A stretch of DNA of 43,357 bases from G963674505 sp964575975 (GCA_964575975.1 CAZNTU010000021.1:1-43357); one strand, 5' to 3'; positions 23,175 through 32,325 are shown, numbered from the stretch's first letter. Translations and numbers: made by a program. Notes: generated from the letters alone by a model not told the origin.

Positions 23175-24467
23175 CTACCAACCGACTGTCGATTCTCGCC
23201 AGAATTTTTCGAATTCCCAGAGTCCGAACCCGGTGGACAGCCTGAGGGCCGTGTCCGTGTCCTTCCCCTCCGCCAGAGCTTCCAGTGCTTCCAAGAGGTT
23301 GAATATGGTGAATTCGTCGATGAAAAAGTCGATCGCGGACAATGCCAACGAGTAGTCGGTTCGAGCGAGCGCGGGGTCGCCGAAGATGTTTCCCGGAAGC
23401 TTCTCCAGGGACGGCGCCTTTCCGCCGCTCAAGATGGTCCGGGCGAGTCCTTTCTTGATCCTGTTTCCATTTGCGTCGCCCGAAAGATACTGCGCGAGAC
23501 CTTCGTTGATCCACCACGGGCAGCGGTTCGACATCATGTCGTAAACGACGGCGTGAACATATTCGTGGTACAGGATTCGCTTTAGGACGACCGGATCGTA
23601 GCCCGCCACCGGAACCTTTATTTGGCCTTCGTACAAGCCGGATACCCATCCCGGAGTTTCGGTGACGTCCTGAAACGCGGAGCGGGTCAGAAGCGTCACG
23701 GCGACTTGGCGCTTGGGATACGCGAAAAGGGTTTGGCCTATGTCCACGTAGGCGTCCTTCAAAATTTCCATGACCGTAAAGTTCAACTCCGGAATGGCTT
23801 CGCCGTCGAAAACGACGGAAAAATATCTGTTCGCCTCCACGTTCAAACCATCGTTCATCGCCAATTGAAGCTCAAGCTTTTCCAGGCGTTTTCGCAAGTC
23901 GGCGTCGTCGGGCTTGATCCTAAGCGCCTCTTTCCACATTTCCGCCGATGCGACAAGATTGTTCGACAAGTAGTAGATTTCCCCGAGCTTCAGACGGGCG
24001 ACGAAATTGGCCGGCTCCAAGGACAACGCGCGCTTGAAGGAACCTTCGGCGTCTCCGTAGTCGGAACGCATCATGTGGCTCAATCCCATGCCCAAATGAA
24101 GGTCCGGGTCCTGGTCGTCGAACAGAAGCCCCCGTCTGAAATTTTCAATGGCCTCGTCGATTTTGCGCTCGGACAGGGCGGCCATTCCTACGGCCTTGTA
24201 TCCGTGAACCACGTATCTTTCTATCGCCGGGTCGGCGTTTTCGTCTTCGAGTGCCGACAGCAGGCCGTCCATGGCCCCCGCCCAATCGCCGATTCGAACC
24301 ATCTCCGACGTTTGCCGGTCGATCTCGACGGAGGGCAGGACATACTCCTTCTGAAAGACGACCTCGCAAGTCCCTTCGATCGGGAAAAGAAACAGGGCGA
24401 CTATCGCCAGAACCGAAGCGATACCGACGGTTCCGATTTTCAAGTTTTTGGTTTTCGCTTTTTTCAT
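23175..24467 (-). CDS. Exported TPR protein with gluzincin (peptidase MA-like) domain
   Basis: The 430-residue protein has an N-terminal signal sequence (basic start, hydrophobic residues 11-30, likely cleavage near residue 33). TPR-like repeats fill about residues 55-200. The C-terminal part (about 215-425) contains HEYVH (His301, Glu302, His305) and a downstream WINEGLAQY with Glu322, the HExxH...E arrangement of zinc-dependent gluzincin peptidases. It probably acts in the periplasm or at the envelope. The substrate is unknown. Similar TPR plus peptidase-MA proteins occur in deltaproteobacteria. The gene starts 12 bases after the manA stop, so the two are co-transcribed. Confidence 0.8.
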   Translation of the reverse strand: MKKAKTKNLKIGTVGIASVLAIVALFLFPIEGTCEVVFQKEYVLPSVEIDRQTSEMVRIGDWAGAMDGLLSALEDENADPAIERYVVHGYKAVGMAALSERKIDEAIENFRRGLLFDDQDPDLHLGMGLSHMMRSDYGDAEGSFKRALSLEPANFVARLKLGEIYYLSNNLVASAEMWKEALRIKPDDADLRKRLEKLELQLAMNDGLNVEANRYFSVVFDGEAIPELNFTVMEILKDAYVDIGQTLFAYPKRQVAVTLLTRSAFQDVTETPGWVSGLYEGQIKVPVAGYDPVVLKRILYHEYVHAVVYDMMSNRCPWWINEGLAQYLSGDANGNRIKKGLARTILSGGKAPSLEKLPGNIFGDPALARTDYSLALSAIDFFIDEFTIFNLLEALEALAEGKDTDTALRLSTGFGLWEFEKFWRESTVGW

Positions 24468-24479
24468 GGAACAATCCGT

Positions 24480-25751
24480 TTACCTAGCGGGCACGCTGGC
24501 CTTGAAAAGCTCGACGTCGCCCTCGATGCGGTATTTCGGGGCGGCGGCAGGTATCAATACCGAATCTCCCTTTTTTACTTCGGCCAGCGCGTTTTCGTTT
24601 CCGAAATATAACCGGGCTTCGCCTCGCGTACACAGCATGATCTCGATGCTCCGGTTTTCCCTGCCGCAGTGAATCCTGCCGCCCTCCAACAAAACCGAGG
24701 ACAGCGCGAATTCCTCGGCGGGCGTTTCGTATATTCGTTCGCCGTTGTCGCCCTCTTCGGGGGCCAACACTTCGGGGGCTTCCGTTTCGAAACGAACCAA
24801 CCTCGCCAGTTCGTCCGGATCGACATGCTTGCCGGTCAGGGCGCACCGCACAACATTGTCGGAGTTCCCCATCAGTTCCATCCCCAGCCCGCCCAAGTAC
24901 GAATGAAGGATGCCCGCTCCCAGAAACAATGCCTGGCCTGGCTCGAGACGAACCAGATTCAAGAACAAGGGTGCAAAGACGCCCGTATCCGGGACCAAAG
25001 CTCCTATTCCGACGCGCGGAGCGTTTTTTCCTTTCAGGTTGAACTCGCGATGAATTCTTTCCACCCATTCGAAGGCGTCGTCTCCTTCTGAATTTTTTCC
25101 CGCCGAATCTACCGCGTATTCGACCAGCGCCTCTTTTTCCGAGTCTTTAATCGACAGAAATACTTCGAAGAAAGTCGCCAGAGATTTTTTCGCTTCGACG
25201 CCGTGGTCTCGGTTTTTGTTCTTTAACGTATATATAAGGTATGAAAATTCCGGCGGAAGCACGCGTTCGAAGAGGGATACGATTTCCGGGATTTTCCGGA
25301 AACCGCACAAGGCATAGAAGGGAGTCAGGGCGCATATGCATTCGGGCTTGGGACGGTCGTCCCGATAGTTTCTTTTTTCGTGCGACAAGGGCAATCCCCG
25401 GTCGTTTTCCCTCCGGAACCCCTCTTTGGCCATGTGCGCGTCCGGATGCGCCTGGACCGAAAGGGGTTTTTGGGCGGCCAGAACCTTGAAAAGAAACGGA
25501 AGCTCGGAACCGAACCGCGCGGCGGCCGCTTTTCCCAGAATTTTTTCGGGGCACAGGGCCACGAATTCGGAGAGCGCGATTTTTTTCTCCTCGAACATCA
25601 CTCGAGAGGGGGCCTTCGGATGGGCGCCCATCCAAAGCTCCGCCGCCGGTTCCTCGGAGGGCGCGGGCCATCCCAGAAGATCGGGTATGGCCGTATGCGA
25701 CCCCCAGTCGTACTTCATCACCTCGTTTTCCAGGAAATATATGTTCCGCAT
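24480..25751 (-). CDS. manA: Mannose-6-phosphate isomerase, class I
   Basis: The 423-residue protein interconverts mannose 6-phosphate and fructose 6-phosphate in the cytoplasm, supplying GDP-mannose or taking mannose into glycolysis. The zinc site is visible: SVQAHPD (Gln100, His102), KPEC (Glu137), and a later histidine in LHSYLGGLGMELMGNSDNVV. The N-terminal YDWGSHTAI and the cupin-like C-terminus (GDSVLIPAAAPKYRIEG) fit the family, and the length matches the roughly 390-residue E. coli enzyme with small insertions. ATG 25751 follows a purine-rich GGCGGTGAAAG. It leads an operon that continues into the TPR/peptidase gene and, formerly, a radical SAM gene and a glycosyltransferase, which suggests mannose-containing envelope polymers. 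Confidence 0.92.
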   Translation of the reverse strand: MRNIYFLENEVMKYDWGSHTAIPDLLGWPAPSEEPAAELWMGAHPKAPSRVMFEEKKIALSEFVALCPEKILGKAAAARFGSELPFLFKVLAAQKPLSVQAHPDAHMAKEGFRRENDRGLPLSHEKRNYRDDRPKPECICALTPFYALCGFRKIPEIVSLFERVLPPEFSYLIYTLKNKNRDHGVEAKKSLATFFEVFLSIKDSEKEALVEYAVDSAGKNSEGDDAFEWVERIHREFNLKGKNAPRVGIGALVPDTGVFAPLFLNLVRLEPGQALFLGAGILHSYLGGLGMELMGNSDNVVRCALTGKHVDPDELARLVRFETEAPEVLAPEEGDNGERIYETPAEEFALSSVLLEGGRIHCGRENRSIEIMLCTRGEARLYFGNENALAEVKKGDSVLIPAAAPKYRIEGDVELFKASVPAR

Positions 25752-25930
25752 TTTCTTTCACCGCCTAATCGTTTGTGGACGTTTTTTCGAAAACCGGCGC
25801 AAACGCGCCTTCGAAATTCTCTATGCATTCGAGGGGAAAATCAAGCTTTATATTGGCTTTTTCGACTTGCAAATTCCGTCGGGCTCTCTTACTGTTCGTG
25901 TTCGGCAAGACTAAAGGGAGAAAGGGAGAC

Positions 25931-26806
25931 ATGGGGAAAAAAACGGTCGTTTTCTTTGGAGTGATCGTACTGCTGGGGACCGGGATTGTTTTTGGGCTTC
26001 GTTTATTCATGAAGAACCGAGTGGAGGAAGAACTGACGGCGAGGGTCGCCCAAAACTCGACGGTGGAAAGCCTGGATTACGAAAGCCTGAATTCCGGCTG
26101 GATTGGCTCTTGGTTCAGTCTGAAAAACGTGTCCTTGAAAATAGCGGGAATCGACGAACCAATCCGTATGCGGGAGATTCGCGTACCGGATTATCGGCTC
26201 GAGAACGATCTTCTTACGGAATTGCATCTTGAAATCGAAGATCTGGTGGTTTCGCAGGGCATTTGCGTCTCGGGCGGGGCGGAAAGCCGAGAGTCGCCGG
26301 AGGATTTGAAGGCTGACGCAAGCCTTGTTTACCGATTCGATCCCGGTTCGAACGACCTCGAACTCGAAAGCCTTAAAATCATATCGCCGGAATGGGGCTA
26401 CGCCGTTTTGAACCTTAGCCTGACCAATATAGAGCCGAACAGGATTTCCATGGACGATCCCGCATCCTCCGTCCCCGCTTTGCTGGGCGTTTCGATCGCC
26501 GCAGCGGATCTTGTCTATGAAGACCGTTCCGCTCTGAAAAGATTGCTCCGGACCGGCGGAAACCGTCCGACTCCTTTATTGGAAGCCCTGTCGAGTCAAA
26601 TATCTTCGGAAATCGCGCGGCTCGAGCAAACGGAAGGTTCGAAACGAGCTTTGGCCTCCCTTCGCAAGCTGAAAATTTATCTTCAGAACCCGGAAAGAAT
26701 CCATATAACCGCGAATCCCTACAAGCCGGTGCCTCTCGGGCGGTTTATATGGGTACGTCAGCCGGGGGATTTTTTCGACATTTTGAACATTCGCGTCGAA
26801 ATCTAA
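25931..26806 (+). CDS. Membrane-anchored protein of unknown function
   Basis: Read from ATG 25931 (GGGAG upstream) this is a 291-residue protein. Residues 5-26 form one hydrophobic segment, so the bulk should face the periplasm. The rest is rich in beta-type stretches such as SLKNVSLKIAGIDEPIRMREIRVPD-like blocks, reminiscent of AsmA or DUF748-type lipid or envelope assembly proteins, though I cannot assign it to a family. It is divergent from manA and ends 21 bases before the end of the convergent TPR gene. Confidence 0.65.
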   Translation: MGKKTVVFFGVIVLLGTGIVFGLRLFMKNRVEEELTARVAQNSTVESLDYESLNSGWIGSWFSLKNVSLKIAGIDEPIRMREIRVPDYRLENDLLTELHLEIEDLVVSQGICVSGGAESRESPEDLKADASLVYRFDPGSNDLELESLKIISPEWGYAVLNLSLTNIEPNRISMDDPASSVPALLGVSIAAADLVYEDRSALKRLLRTGGNRPTPLLEALSSQISSEIARLEQTEGSKRALASLRKLKIYLQNPERIHITANPYKPVPLGRFIWVRQPGDFFDILNIRVEI

Positions 26807-26827
26807 TTCGAAACGCGAACGGTTCTA

Positions 26828-28885
26828 TCATCTTCCGAAATTCTTCGCCAAATAGTCGCGAGCGTCCTGGTTTCCCATTTCGGCGGCTTTTTCCATGTCG
26901 ATTGCGCTTTCCTCCGCCTGTCCGGCAAGCAGGTAAACCCTTCCCCTGGCATAATAGTATCCGGCTTTGCCCGGATTCATCAGGATCGCCCTGTTCAAAG
27001 CGTCCAACGATTCTCCGAATCTTTCCACCTGCCCCAAGGCGACTCCCAAGCCGTAATAGGCCTCGTCGCGTTTGGGATCCAGTTCGATGGCCTTTTGGTA
27101 GTATTTGATCGCGGCGGTGTAGTTTCCGTATGCGGACACGAGTCCGCCCTGGTCCATCCAGTAGTCGAAATCCTTCTTGACGGGCTGCTCGACTGGCTTC
27201 CGCGATATTGCCGGTTTCCTGGGTTCCTGTCGAGATCTCGTCGTTTCCGGTTTATTGTCTGACTCCGGCCTGTCCGGGGAGGCAGGTTCGATCCTTTGTT
27301 CGGAACTCGGAACGGCCCCTTCCGCAGCGGAAAGCGTCTTGAAATATTCCGCGATATTCTTGACGTCTTTTATTTTCATGCTTGTATCGGCGGACAATTT
27401 TCTCTGGGCCAGATCGAAAGTGTACCCGATTTTGCCCATGTCGGGCATCGGTTTGGATGATCTCAATCCCGGCAACGACTCCGTCAGCGCATTGAAATAG
27501 GCGGCCATATCCATTTCGACCTCTCCGAGGGGGCCTTTACGGGGACCCTGCCGGAGCTTTTTCGCCTTCTCGATCAGTTCCGCCAAGTATTCGTCGTGGG
27601 GTGCGGTCAGAAAAAGATTGTCCATTATGGTCATTCTTAGTTGATAGACGAAATGACCGGCCTCGTTTTTCGCGTCTTTCGAGGCATCGGGTCTAATCAT
27701 GGCGGATGGGATTCGCAGGTCGACTCCGACGGATTTGTATCCCGAAACCTCCGTGTCCTTGGTGCGGCGGAAAATAGGCTCCGGCTTTATTCCGGTATTG
27801 GCCTCCAAGACCTCCTGCATGTTGTCGCAATAGTTTTTCAGCCAGGGAATATAGACGGAATCGAAAAATTCGGGGGACTTTTGGGGCTCCTTCATGACCA
27901 TGATCGATTCGAAATGCGCGCCGGCGATTCCATAGGTCATGCCCCCGGCGGATTCGCCCGTGAAATAGCCGGCGACCGACGCAACCTGCCCGAAATCGAT
28001 TCCCATCTTCTGGTACGCCTTTCCGAAGATCTTGTCGAAAAATTTCACCATGCCCGTCGAGTCGAATCGCGCAGTCCTGAAATTCACCTGGTGGGACACG
28101 GCGTAATTGTTTAAAAGAGTGGTCGTTGTGTTCGGGGAAAACAATTCGGCCAGTTCCGTTCCCTCCATGGCCAATGCCTCCATGGAGGCCGAAACGGTCT
28201 CGGGCCTTAGATCGAATCCGACTATAAGCGATTCCAGTTGCGATGCCGCGTTCAGCATATCCGTCAGTATGGCGCGTGCTTCCTCGGGAGTGAAATCGGG
28301 CGCGCCCTGCTCCGAACCCGGCTGCTTCGCTTGAAGACTCAGCATCATTTCGCTTATCTGTCTTTCGCTTTTTTTCAGAAGCCGATTCACGAAAAATTCC
28401 AGCGAGACGGTACGGCCCGCTTTCGTCTTCGAAGCCGCAGCCAAGTAGGACTCCTGCTCGGCGGAAAAGGAGGCGGGCTGGCCTGGAGGAAGAGGCAGCA
28501 GGTAATAGTCGGGTCCCGACGAGGCGTTCATCATTCCCTGGAAAGTCTCGTTGGGCTTGCGAAAAGGAACGATAGCGGCAATCGTAGGTTGAGGCTCTTC
28601 CATTATCGCCCCGACGACAATCATCCTGTCGGGATCGATCCATTCGCCCCCTTGGAGAATCCCCCTGAGCATCACGGTCGGGGACTGGCCTGGCTGGCCG
28701 TCGGCCGTCTCGAAAAAGCCGTCGATGGTGTTCAAGGCCTCGCTTAAATTTTCGACCTTGAGCAGGACGTCCCAAGCGGTCCCGGTGGAAACGGCCTGGG
28801 CTGCGGAATCGAATGCGTTCAGGCAGACGAGGATGGCGACGAAATACAAAATGGCGACGAACCTGTTGAACAGCCCTTTCTTCAT
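26828..28885 (-). CDS. Large exported protein with C-terminal TPR repeats
   Basis: The 685-residue protein has a clear signal peptide (residues 1-31, ending SAAQA). Residues about 35-510 form a large region without motifs that I recognise, with many amphipathic helices. A Pro/Glu/Arg-rich linker (about 530-580) is followed by about three TPR units (590-680, including YYQKAIELDPKRDEAYYGLG and ALNRAILMNPGKAGYYYARG). It should be periplasmic, with the TPR part for protein contacts. GGAGAAC precedes ATG 28885. The gene is alone on its strand and converges on the membrane-anchored unknown gene, so context gives no firm function. Confidence 0.78.
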   Translation of the reverse strand: MKKGLFNRFVAILYFVAILVCLNAFDSAAQAVSTGTAWDVLLKVENLSEALNTIDGFFETADGQPGQSPTVMLRGILQGGEWIDPDRMIVVGAIMEEPQPTIAAIVPFRKPNETFQGMMNASSGPDYYLLPLPPGQPASFSAEQESYLAAASKTKAGRTVSLEFFVNRLLKKSERQISEMMLSLQAKQPGSEQGAPDFTPEEARAILTDMLNAASQLESLIVGFDLRPETVSASMEALAMEGTELAELFSPNTTTTLLNNYAVSHQVNFRTARFDSTGMVKFFDKIFGKAYQKMGIDFGQVASVAGYFTGESAGGMTYGIAGAHFESIMVMKEPQKSPEFFDSVYIPWLKNYCDNMQEVLEANTGIKPEPIFRRTKDTEVSGYKSVGVDLRIPSAMIRPDASKDAKNEAGHFVYQLRMTIMDNLFLTAPHDEYLAELIEKAKKLRQGPRKGPLGEVEMDMAAYFNALTESLPGLRSSKPMPDMGKIGYTFDLAQRKLSADTSMKIKDVKNIAEYFKTLSAAEGAVPSSEQRIEPASPDRPESDNKPETTRSRQEPRKPAISRKPVEQPVKKDFDYWMDQGGLVSAYGNYTAAIKYYQKAIELDPKRDEAYYGLGVALGQVERFGESLDALNRAILMNPGKAGYYYARGRVYLLAGQAEESAIDMEKAAEMGNQDARDYLAKNFGR

Positions 28886-29231
28886 TTTGTTCTCCTAAGA
28901 AAATTGTGAAAGAAAAAAGAGAATGTCGATTTTTGGTCGATGACAAAATTTTCGATACGAAAAGTCATAGGTTCTCTTTCCGGGCGCACGCGCAAACGAG
29001 AGCGGGTTGCGGTTGCTCTTGCTTTCGAAATTCCATATTATAGAAACAAATTCGTTTTCGTGTCAAAAGAAAAGTCTTGGGGTAAAAGCCTTGATTGTAC
29101 TCGAAATTCGATATTCAAAGCTCACGTAAAATCCGATCGCAATCAATGCGAGAGAAAACGGCGAACGTACGGCAAAACCCTACTTTGCCCCAGTTTTCCC
29201 GATTATGACCCGGCATGCGTCATAGTTGCGC
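28886..29231. other. Divergent intergenic region between the TPR gene and nuo
   Basis: A 15-base palindrome, TTTTCG-ATA-CGAAAA (28949-28963), lies 64 bases upstream of the TPR gene start and could be an operator. On the plus strand TTGCTC (29013-29018), 17 bases and TATTAT (29036-29041) may be a weak distal promoter. I see no gene in this interval. Confidence 0.3.
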
Positions 29232-29258
29232 TTGACAACGCATTTCTCGCACTATAAT
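29232..29258 (+). promoter_or_regulatory. Promoter of the nuo operon
   Basis: Perfect TTGACA (29232-29237) and perfect TATAAT (29253-29258) hexamers are separated by only 15 bases, two less than ideal. Transcription should start near 29265, leaving a leader of about 100 bases before nuoA. Confidence 0.65.
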
Positions 29259-29301
29259 GTTTTAACCAAAATTATTTGCCGAACTTGAAGCGTTTTAACG
29301 A

Positions 29302-29346
29302 CGGGTGAAAACCCGGGAATCGGATACATGCAGTCATAAATCCGAT
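29302..29346 (+). promoter_or_regulatory. Two small hairpins in the nuo leader
   Basis: CGGGT-GAAA-ACCCG (29302-29315) forms a five-pair stem with a GNRA tetraloop. It is followed at once by ATCGGAT (29319-29325) and ATCCGAT (29340-29346), seven pairs around a 14-base loop. The second ends 12 bases before the GGAGG ribosome binding site of nuoA. It does not match a riboswitch class that I recognise. Confidence 0.35.
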
Positions 29347-29363
29347 CGAAGATTGGAGGACTT

Positions 29364-29774
29364 ATGAATCCAAGCGCGTCGAGCGCTATGTTCGACCCCT
29401 GGAATCCGGGGATTTTCAGCCTGACTGTATTTACGTTAGTCGTGTTGGCGATAATTGCTTTGTTGCTGTTCGTATCGTCGTTTCTCGGAGAAAGGAAAAC
29501 CAATCCCGAAAAATCGAGACCTTACGAAAGCGGCATCATACCTACCGGGGCCGCCCGGCTGAAATTGCCTGTCCCCTTCTACCTCGTGGCCATCTTCTTT
29601 CTGATATTCGACGTGGAAGGCGCCTTCATCTTTTCCTGGGCCGTGGCCGCCAGGGAAACCTCGTGGACAGGCTGGTTCCAAATGACTTATTTCATCGGCG
29701 TCCTGATCCTGGGACTTGTTTACATTTGGAGAAAGGGAGGTCTGGAGTGGGGTCCCGAATCGGACAAAAAATAG
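29364..29774 (+). CDS. nuoA: Complex I subunit NuoA
   Basis: This 136-residue inner membrane protein has three hydrophobic segments and the NuoA signatures ERKTNPEKSRPYESGIIP, the cytoplasmic loop lying near the quinone site, and FLIFDVEGAFIFSWAV, with the conserved acidic pair. It is part of the proximal membrane arm of NADH:quinone oxidoreductase. GGAGG precedes ATG 29364. The next gene starts 28 bases before this stop, so translation is coupled. It is the first gene of the nuo operon. Confidence 0.93.
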   Translation: MNPSASSAMFDPWNPGIFSLTVFTLVVLAIIALLLFVSSFLGERKTNPEKSRPYESGIIPTGAARLKLPVPFYLVAIFFLIFDVEGAFIFSWAVAARETSWTGWFQMTYFIGVLILGLVYIWRKGGLEWGPESDKK

Positions 29775-32146
29775 GCTACGCCATCGATCTTGCGGCCAAT
29801 CCCCTCGACAAGATCGTCAATTGGGCGAGGGCGCGCAGCCTTTGGCCCATGTTCTTCGGCCTCTCCTGCTGTTTCGTCGAGGAAGCCACCGCTTTCACGT
29901 CCCGCTACGACATCGCGCGCTTCGGAGCGGAGGTGCTTCGGGCGTCGCCCCGCCAGTCGGATCTTCTAATCATTTCCGGCACGGTGTTCAAAAAGGTGGC
30001 TCCGGTGGTTCTCAGGCTTTACGAGCAGATGGCCGAACCGAAATGGGTTATATCCATGGGTTCCTGTTCGAACACGGGCGGGATGTACGATGTTTACAGC
30101 GTGGTCCAGGGAGTCGATCAGATTCTGCCGGTGGACGTTTACATCCCCGGATGCCCCCCCAGGCCCGAAGCCGTTCTGAAAGGCCTGATCACGCTTCAGG
30201 AAAAGATCGAGGCGGAGGAAAAACCCGCCCGTTCCATTTTCAATCTCAAGGGAGGCTCCCAAGGCACCACCGCTCCCATCCTGGTCGATGGAAAGACCAA
30301 ATCCCGGGACCCGAGGGGGCCGGGCATGGAAAACACGAATATTCGAGGAACGTCTGTCAGTCCGCCTTTCTTCAAGGACAGTCGATCCGACCTGATGTGG
30401 ACGCCCCCGGCCGCCAGAATCGAGCTTGGCCCGACCGAAAAATCGCTCGCCCGAGTTCTGGAGGAAAGATTCGGAGACCGGATAAAGACCAACGGGAACA
30501 CGTCGGACATGTTAGAGGTCGTCGTCAAGCCGGAAAACGCGAAAAGCGTGCTCGCCTATTTGAAAACCGAAGCCTCCCCCAAGTTCAAGCGACTGGAGGA
30601 TCTGACGGCGATAGACGAGTCGGCCAGGCGGGATCGGCAAAGCTATCCCGACTTCACCATGGTCTACAATCTTCTCTCCTTCGAGGGGCCGTCGAGAATT
30701 CGCCTCAAATCTCCGTTGTACGGAGAAAATCCGTCCATCGGAACCGTCACCGACATATGGCCGTCGGCCGCCTGGTACGAACGCGAAGCGTACGACATGT
30801 TCGGTATCCGGTTCGATGGTCACGAAGGCTTGAAAAGAATTCTCATGCCTTTCGATTGGGAAGGCCATCCTCTGAGAAAATCCCATCCGGGCAGGGCGAC
30901 GGACATGCCGCCTTACACGTTGGAGGACGCCAGGAGGCTTCAACCCAGAGACGCCGGGCTGTATGTCAAGCAAAAGGACGGCGCCCACGAACTGGTGTTG
31001 AACGTCGGCCCCCATCACGTGAGCACCCACGGTCTCATGCGGTTTATCGCGACGCTGGAAGGCGAAACGATCAAAGAGCTGGACATGGACATCGGGTATC
31101 ACCACCGGGCCGCGGAAAAAGTCGGCGAACGTCAAACCTGGCACCAATATATCCCCTACACCGACAGAGTGGATTATCTGGCGGGCTCGAACAACAATCT
31201 CGCCTACCTACTCGCGGTCGAAAAACTTGCCGGCATCAAGGTCCCGGATCGCGCGCAATATGTCCGCGTTCTGTTGTGCGAACTTTTCCGCCTGAGCAAC
31301 CATCTGGTCTTCTATTCCACTTTCGCCCACGACTTGGGCGCGATGTCCCCCAACTTCTACACGTTCAGGGAACGGGAAATGCTCTTGGACATAATCGAAC
31401 TGATCACCGGAGGAAGGCTTCATCCATCGTGGTTCAGGCTCGGGGGACTCGCCGCGGATCTTCCCGACGGCTGGAAGGAAAAAATCGACGATTTTATCGG
31501 GATTTTTCCGAAAAGGCTCAAGGAGTACGAGACGCTTATCACGAAGAATCCGATTTTCAAGGCGCGTACCAAAGGCGTAGGCAAAATGTCGCTCGAGGAC
31601 GCCATGGACTGGGGGATCAGCGGGCCGAATCTAAGGGCGTCCGGCCTCGAATGGGATTTGAGGAAAAAGTTTCCCTATTCCGCCTACGACGCTTTCGATT
31701 TCGAAGTCCCCGTCGGTTCCGAGGGCGACTGCTACGACCGCTACCTGGTACGCGTCGAGGAAATGCGCCAGAGCCTTCGGATTATAAAACAGGCGGCCTC
31801 CGACATGCCTCCCGGACGATACGTGAGCGACGAGTACCGGTATGTGATTCCCAAGCGCGAGGACATGCTCAAGGACATCGAAAGCCTCATCCACCATTTC
31901 ATCAACGTGACCCGAGGCATGAAAATTCCCAAGGGCGAAGCTTACGCGTCGTGCGAAGTCCCCAGGGGGGAACAAGGCTATTACGTGGTCAGCGACGGTC
32001 TCGGCATCGCCTACCGGATGCGGATCAGAGGGCCCGGATTCGCGAACGTGCAGATTTTGTCGAAAGTCGCCTTGGGATGGAGCCTTGCCGACTTGATCAG
32101 CATCAACGGCTCGTGGGACTTTATTTTGCCGGACATCGACAGATAG
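29747..32146 (+). CDS. nuoBCD: Complex I fused subunits NuoB-NuoC-NuoD
   Basis: A single uninterrupted frame of 799 residues encodes three subunits of the connecting module. NuoB (about 1-165) has all four N2-cluster cysteines (Cys41, Cys42, Cys107, Cys136) in LSCCFVEE, GSCSNTGG and PGCPPRP. A linker (about 165-225) leads to NuoC (225-385, with WYEREAYDMFGIRFDGHEGL and LRKSHPG). NuoD (about 400-799) shows GPHHVSTHGLMRF, DIGYHHRAAEK, YTDRVDYLAGSNNN and GSWDFILPDIDR and forms the quinone cavity with NuoB. GTG 29747 is chosen because GGGAGGT precedes it and because an earlier frame extension would lie inside nuoA. C-D fusion is known from E. coli; fusion of B as well is rarer. Confidence 0.92.
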   Translation: MGSRIGQKIGYAIDLAANPLDKIVNWARARSLWPMFFGLSCCFVEEATAFTSRYDIARFGAEVLRASPRQSDLLIISGTVFKKVAPVVLRLYEQMAEPKWVISMGSCSNTGGMYDVYSVVQGVDQILPVDVYIPGCPPRPEAVLKGLITLQEKIEAEEKPARSIFNLKGGSQGTTAPILVDGKTKSRDPRGPGMENTNIRGTSVSPPFFKDSRSDLMWTPPAARIELGPTEKSLARVLEERFGDRIKTNGNTSDMLEVVVKPENAKSVLAYLKTEASPKFKRLEDLTAIDESARRDRQSYPDFTMVYNLLSFEGPSRIRLKSPLYGENPSIGTVTDIWPSAAWYEREAYDMFGIRFDGHEGLKRILMPFDWEGHPLRKSHPGRATDMPPYTLEDARRLQPRDAGLYVKQKDGAHELVLNVGPHHVSTHGLMRFIATLEGETIKELDMDIGYHHRAAEKVGERQTWHQYIPYTDRVDYLAGSNNNLAYLLAVEKLAGIKVPDRAQYVRVLLCELFRLSNHLVFYSTFAHDLGAMSPNFYTFREREMLLDIIELITGGRLHPSWFRLGGLAADLPDGWKEKIDDFIGIFPKRLKEYETLITKNPIFKARTKGVGKMSLEDAMDWGISGPNLRASGLEWDLRKKFPYSAYDAFDFEVPVGSEGDCYDRYLVRVEEMRQSLRIIKQAASDMPPGRYVSDEYRYVIPKREDMLKDIESLIHHFINVTRGMKIPKGEAYASCEVPRGEQGYYVVSDGLGIAYRMRIRGPGFANVQILSKVALGWSLADLISINGSWDFILPDIDR

Positions 32147-32194
32147 GCGGACGGTGGTTTGGACCGGCTTGGGGACGGATGCGAGTCTCGGCTT

Positions 32195-32290
32195 TTTCGG
32201 AAGGTTTCGGGTTTTCCGGCGTTCGTGCATTGATGGAGAGCACCGGTCCGACCCACTCTACGAACGCCGATCAATTCCGAAATTTTTTTT
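32195..32290 (+). terminator. Terminator-like structure inside the nuo operon
   Basis: In the 179-base gap between nuoBCD and nuoE, TTTCGGAA (32195-32202) pairs perfectly with TTCCGAAA (32275-32282), enclosing a perfect ten-pair stem CGGCGTTCGT (32217-32226) with ACGAACGCCG (32260-32269) and smaller inner pairings (AGAG/CTCT). Eight T follow directly (32283-32290). This has the form of an intrinsic terminator and would let only part of the transcripts reach nuoE-N. Confidence 0.55.
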
Positions 32291-32325
32291 GACTGTAACA
32301 AACTTTATCGAAAACAAATGCGGAA

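Noticed and set aside
29716..32292. An 858-codon open frame on the plus strand overlapping nuoBCD
   Set aside because: It is the +1 shadow of nuoBCD; the composition is Arg/Gly/Ser-rich without motifs, while the other frame carries the NuoB, C and D signatures.
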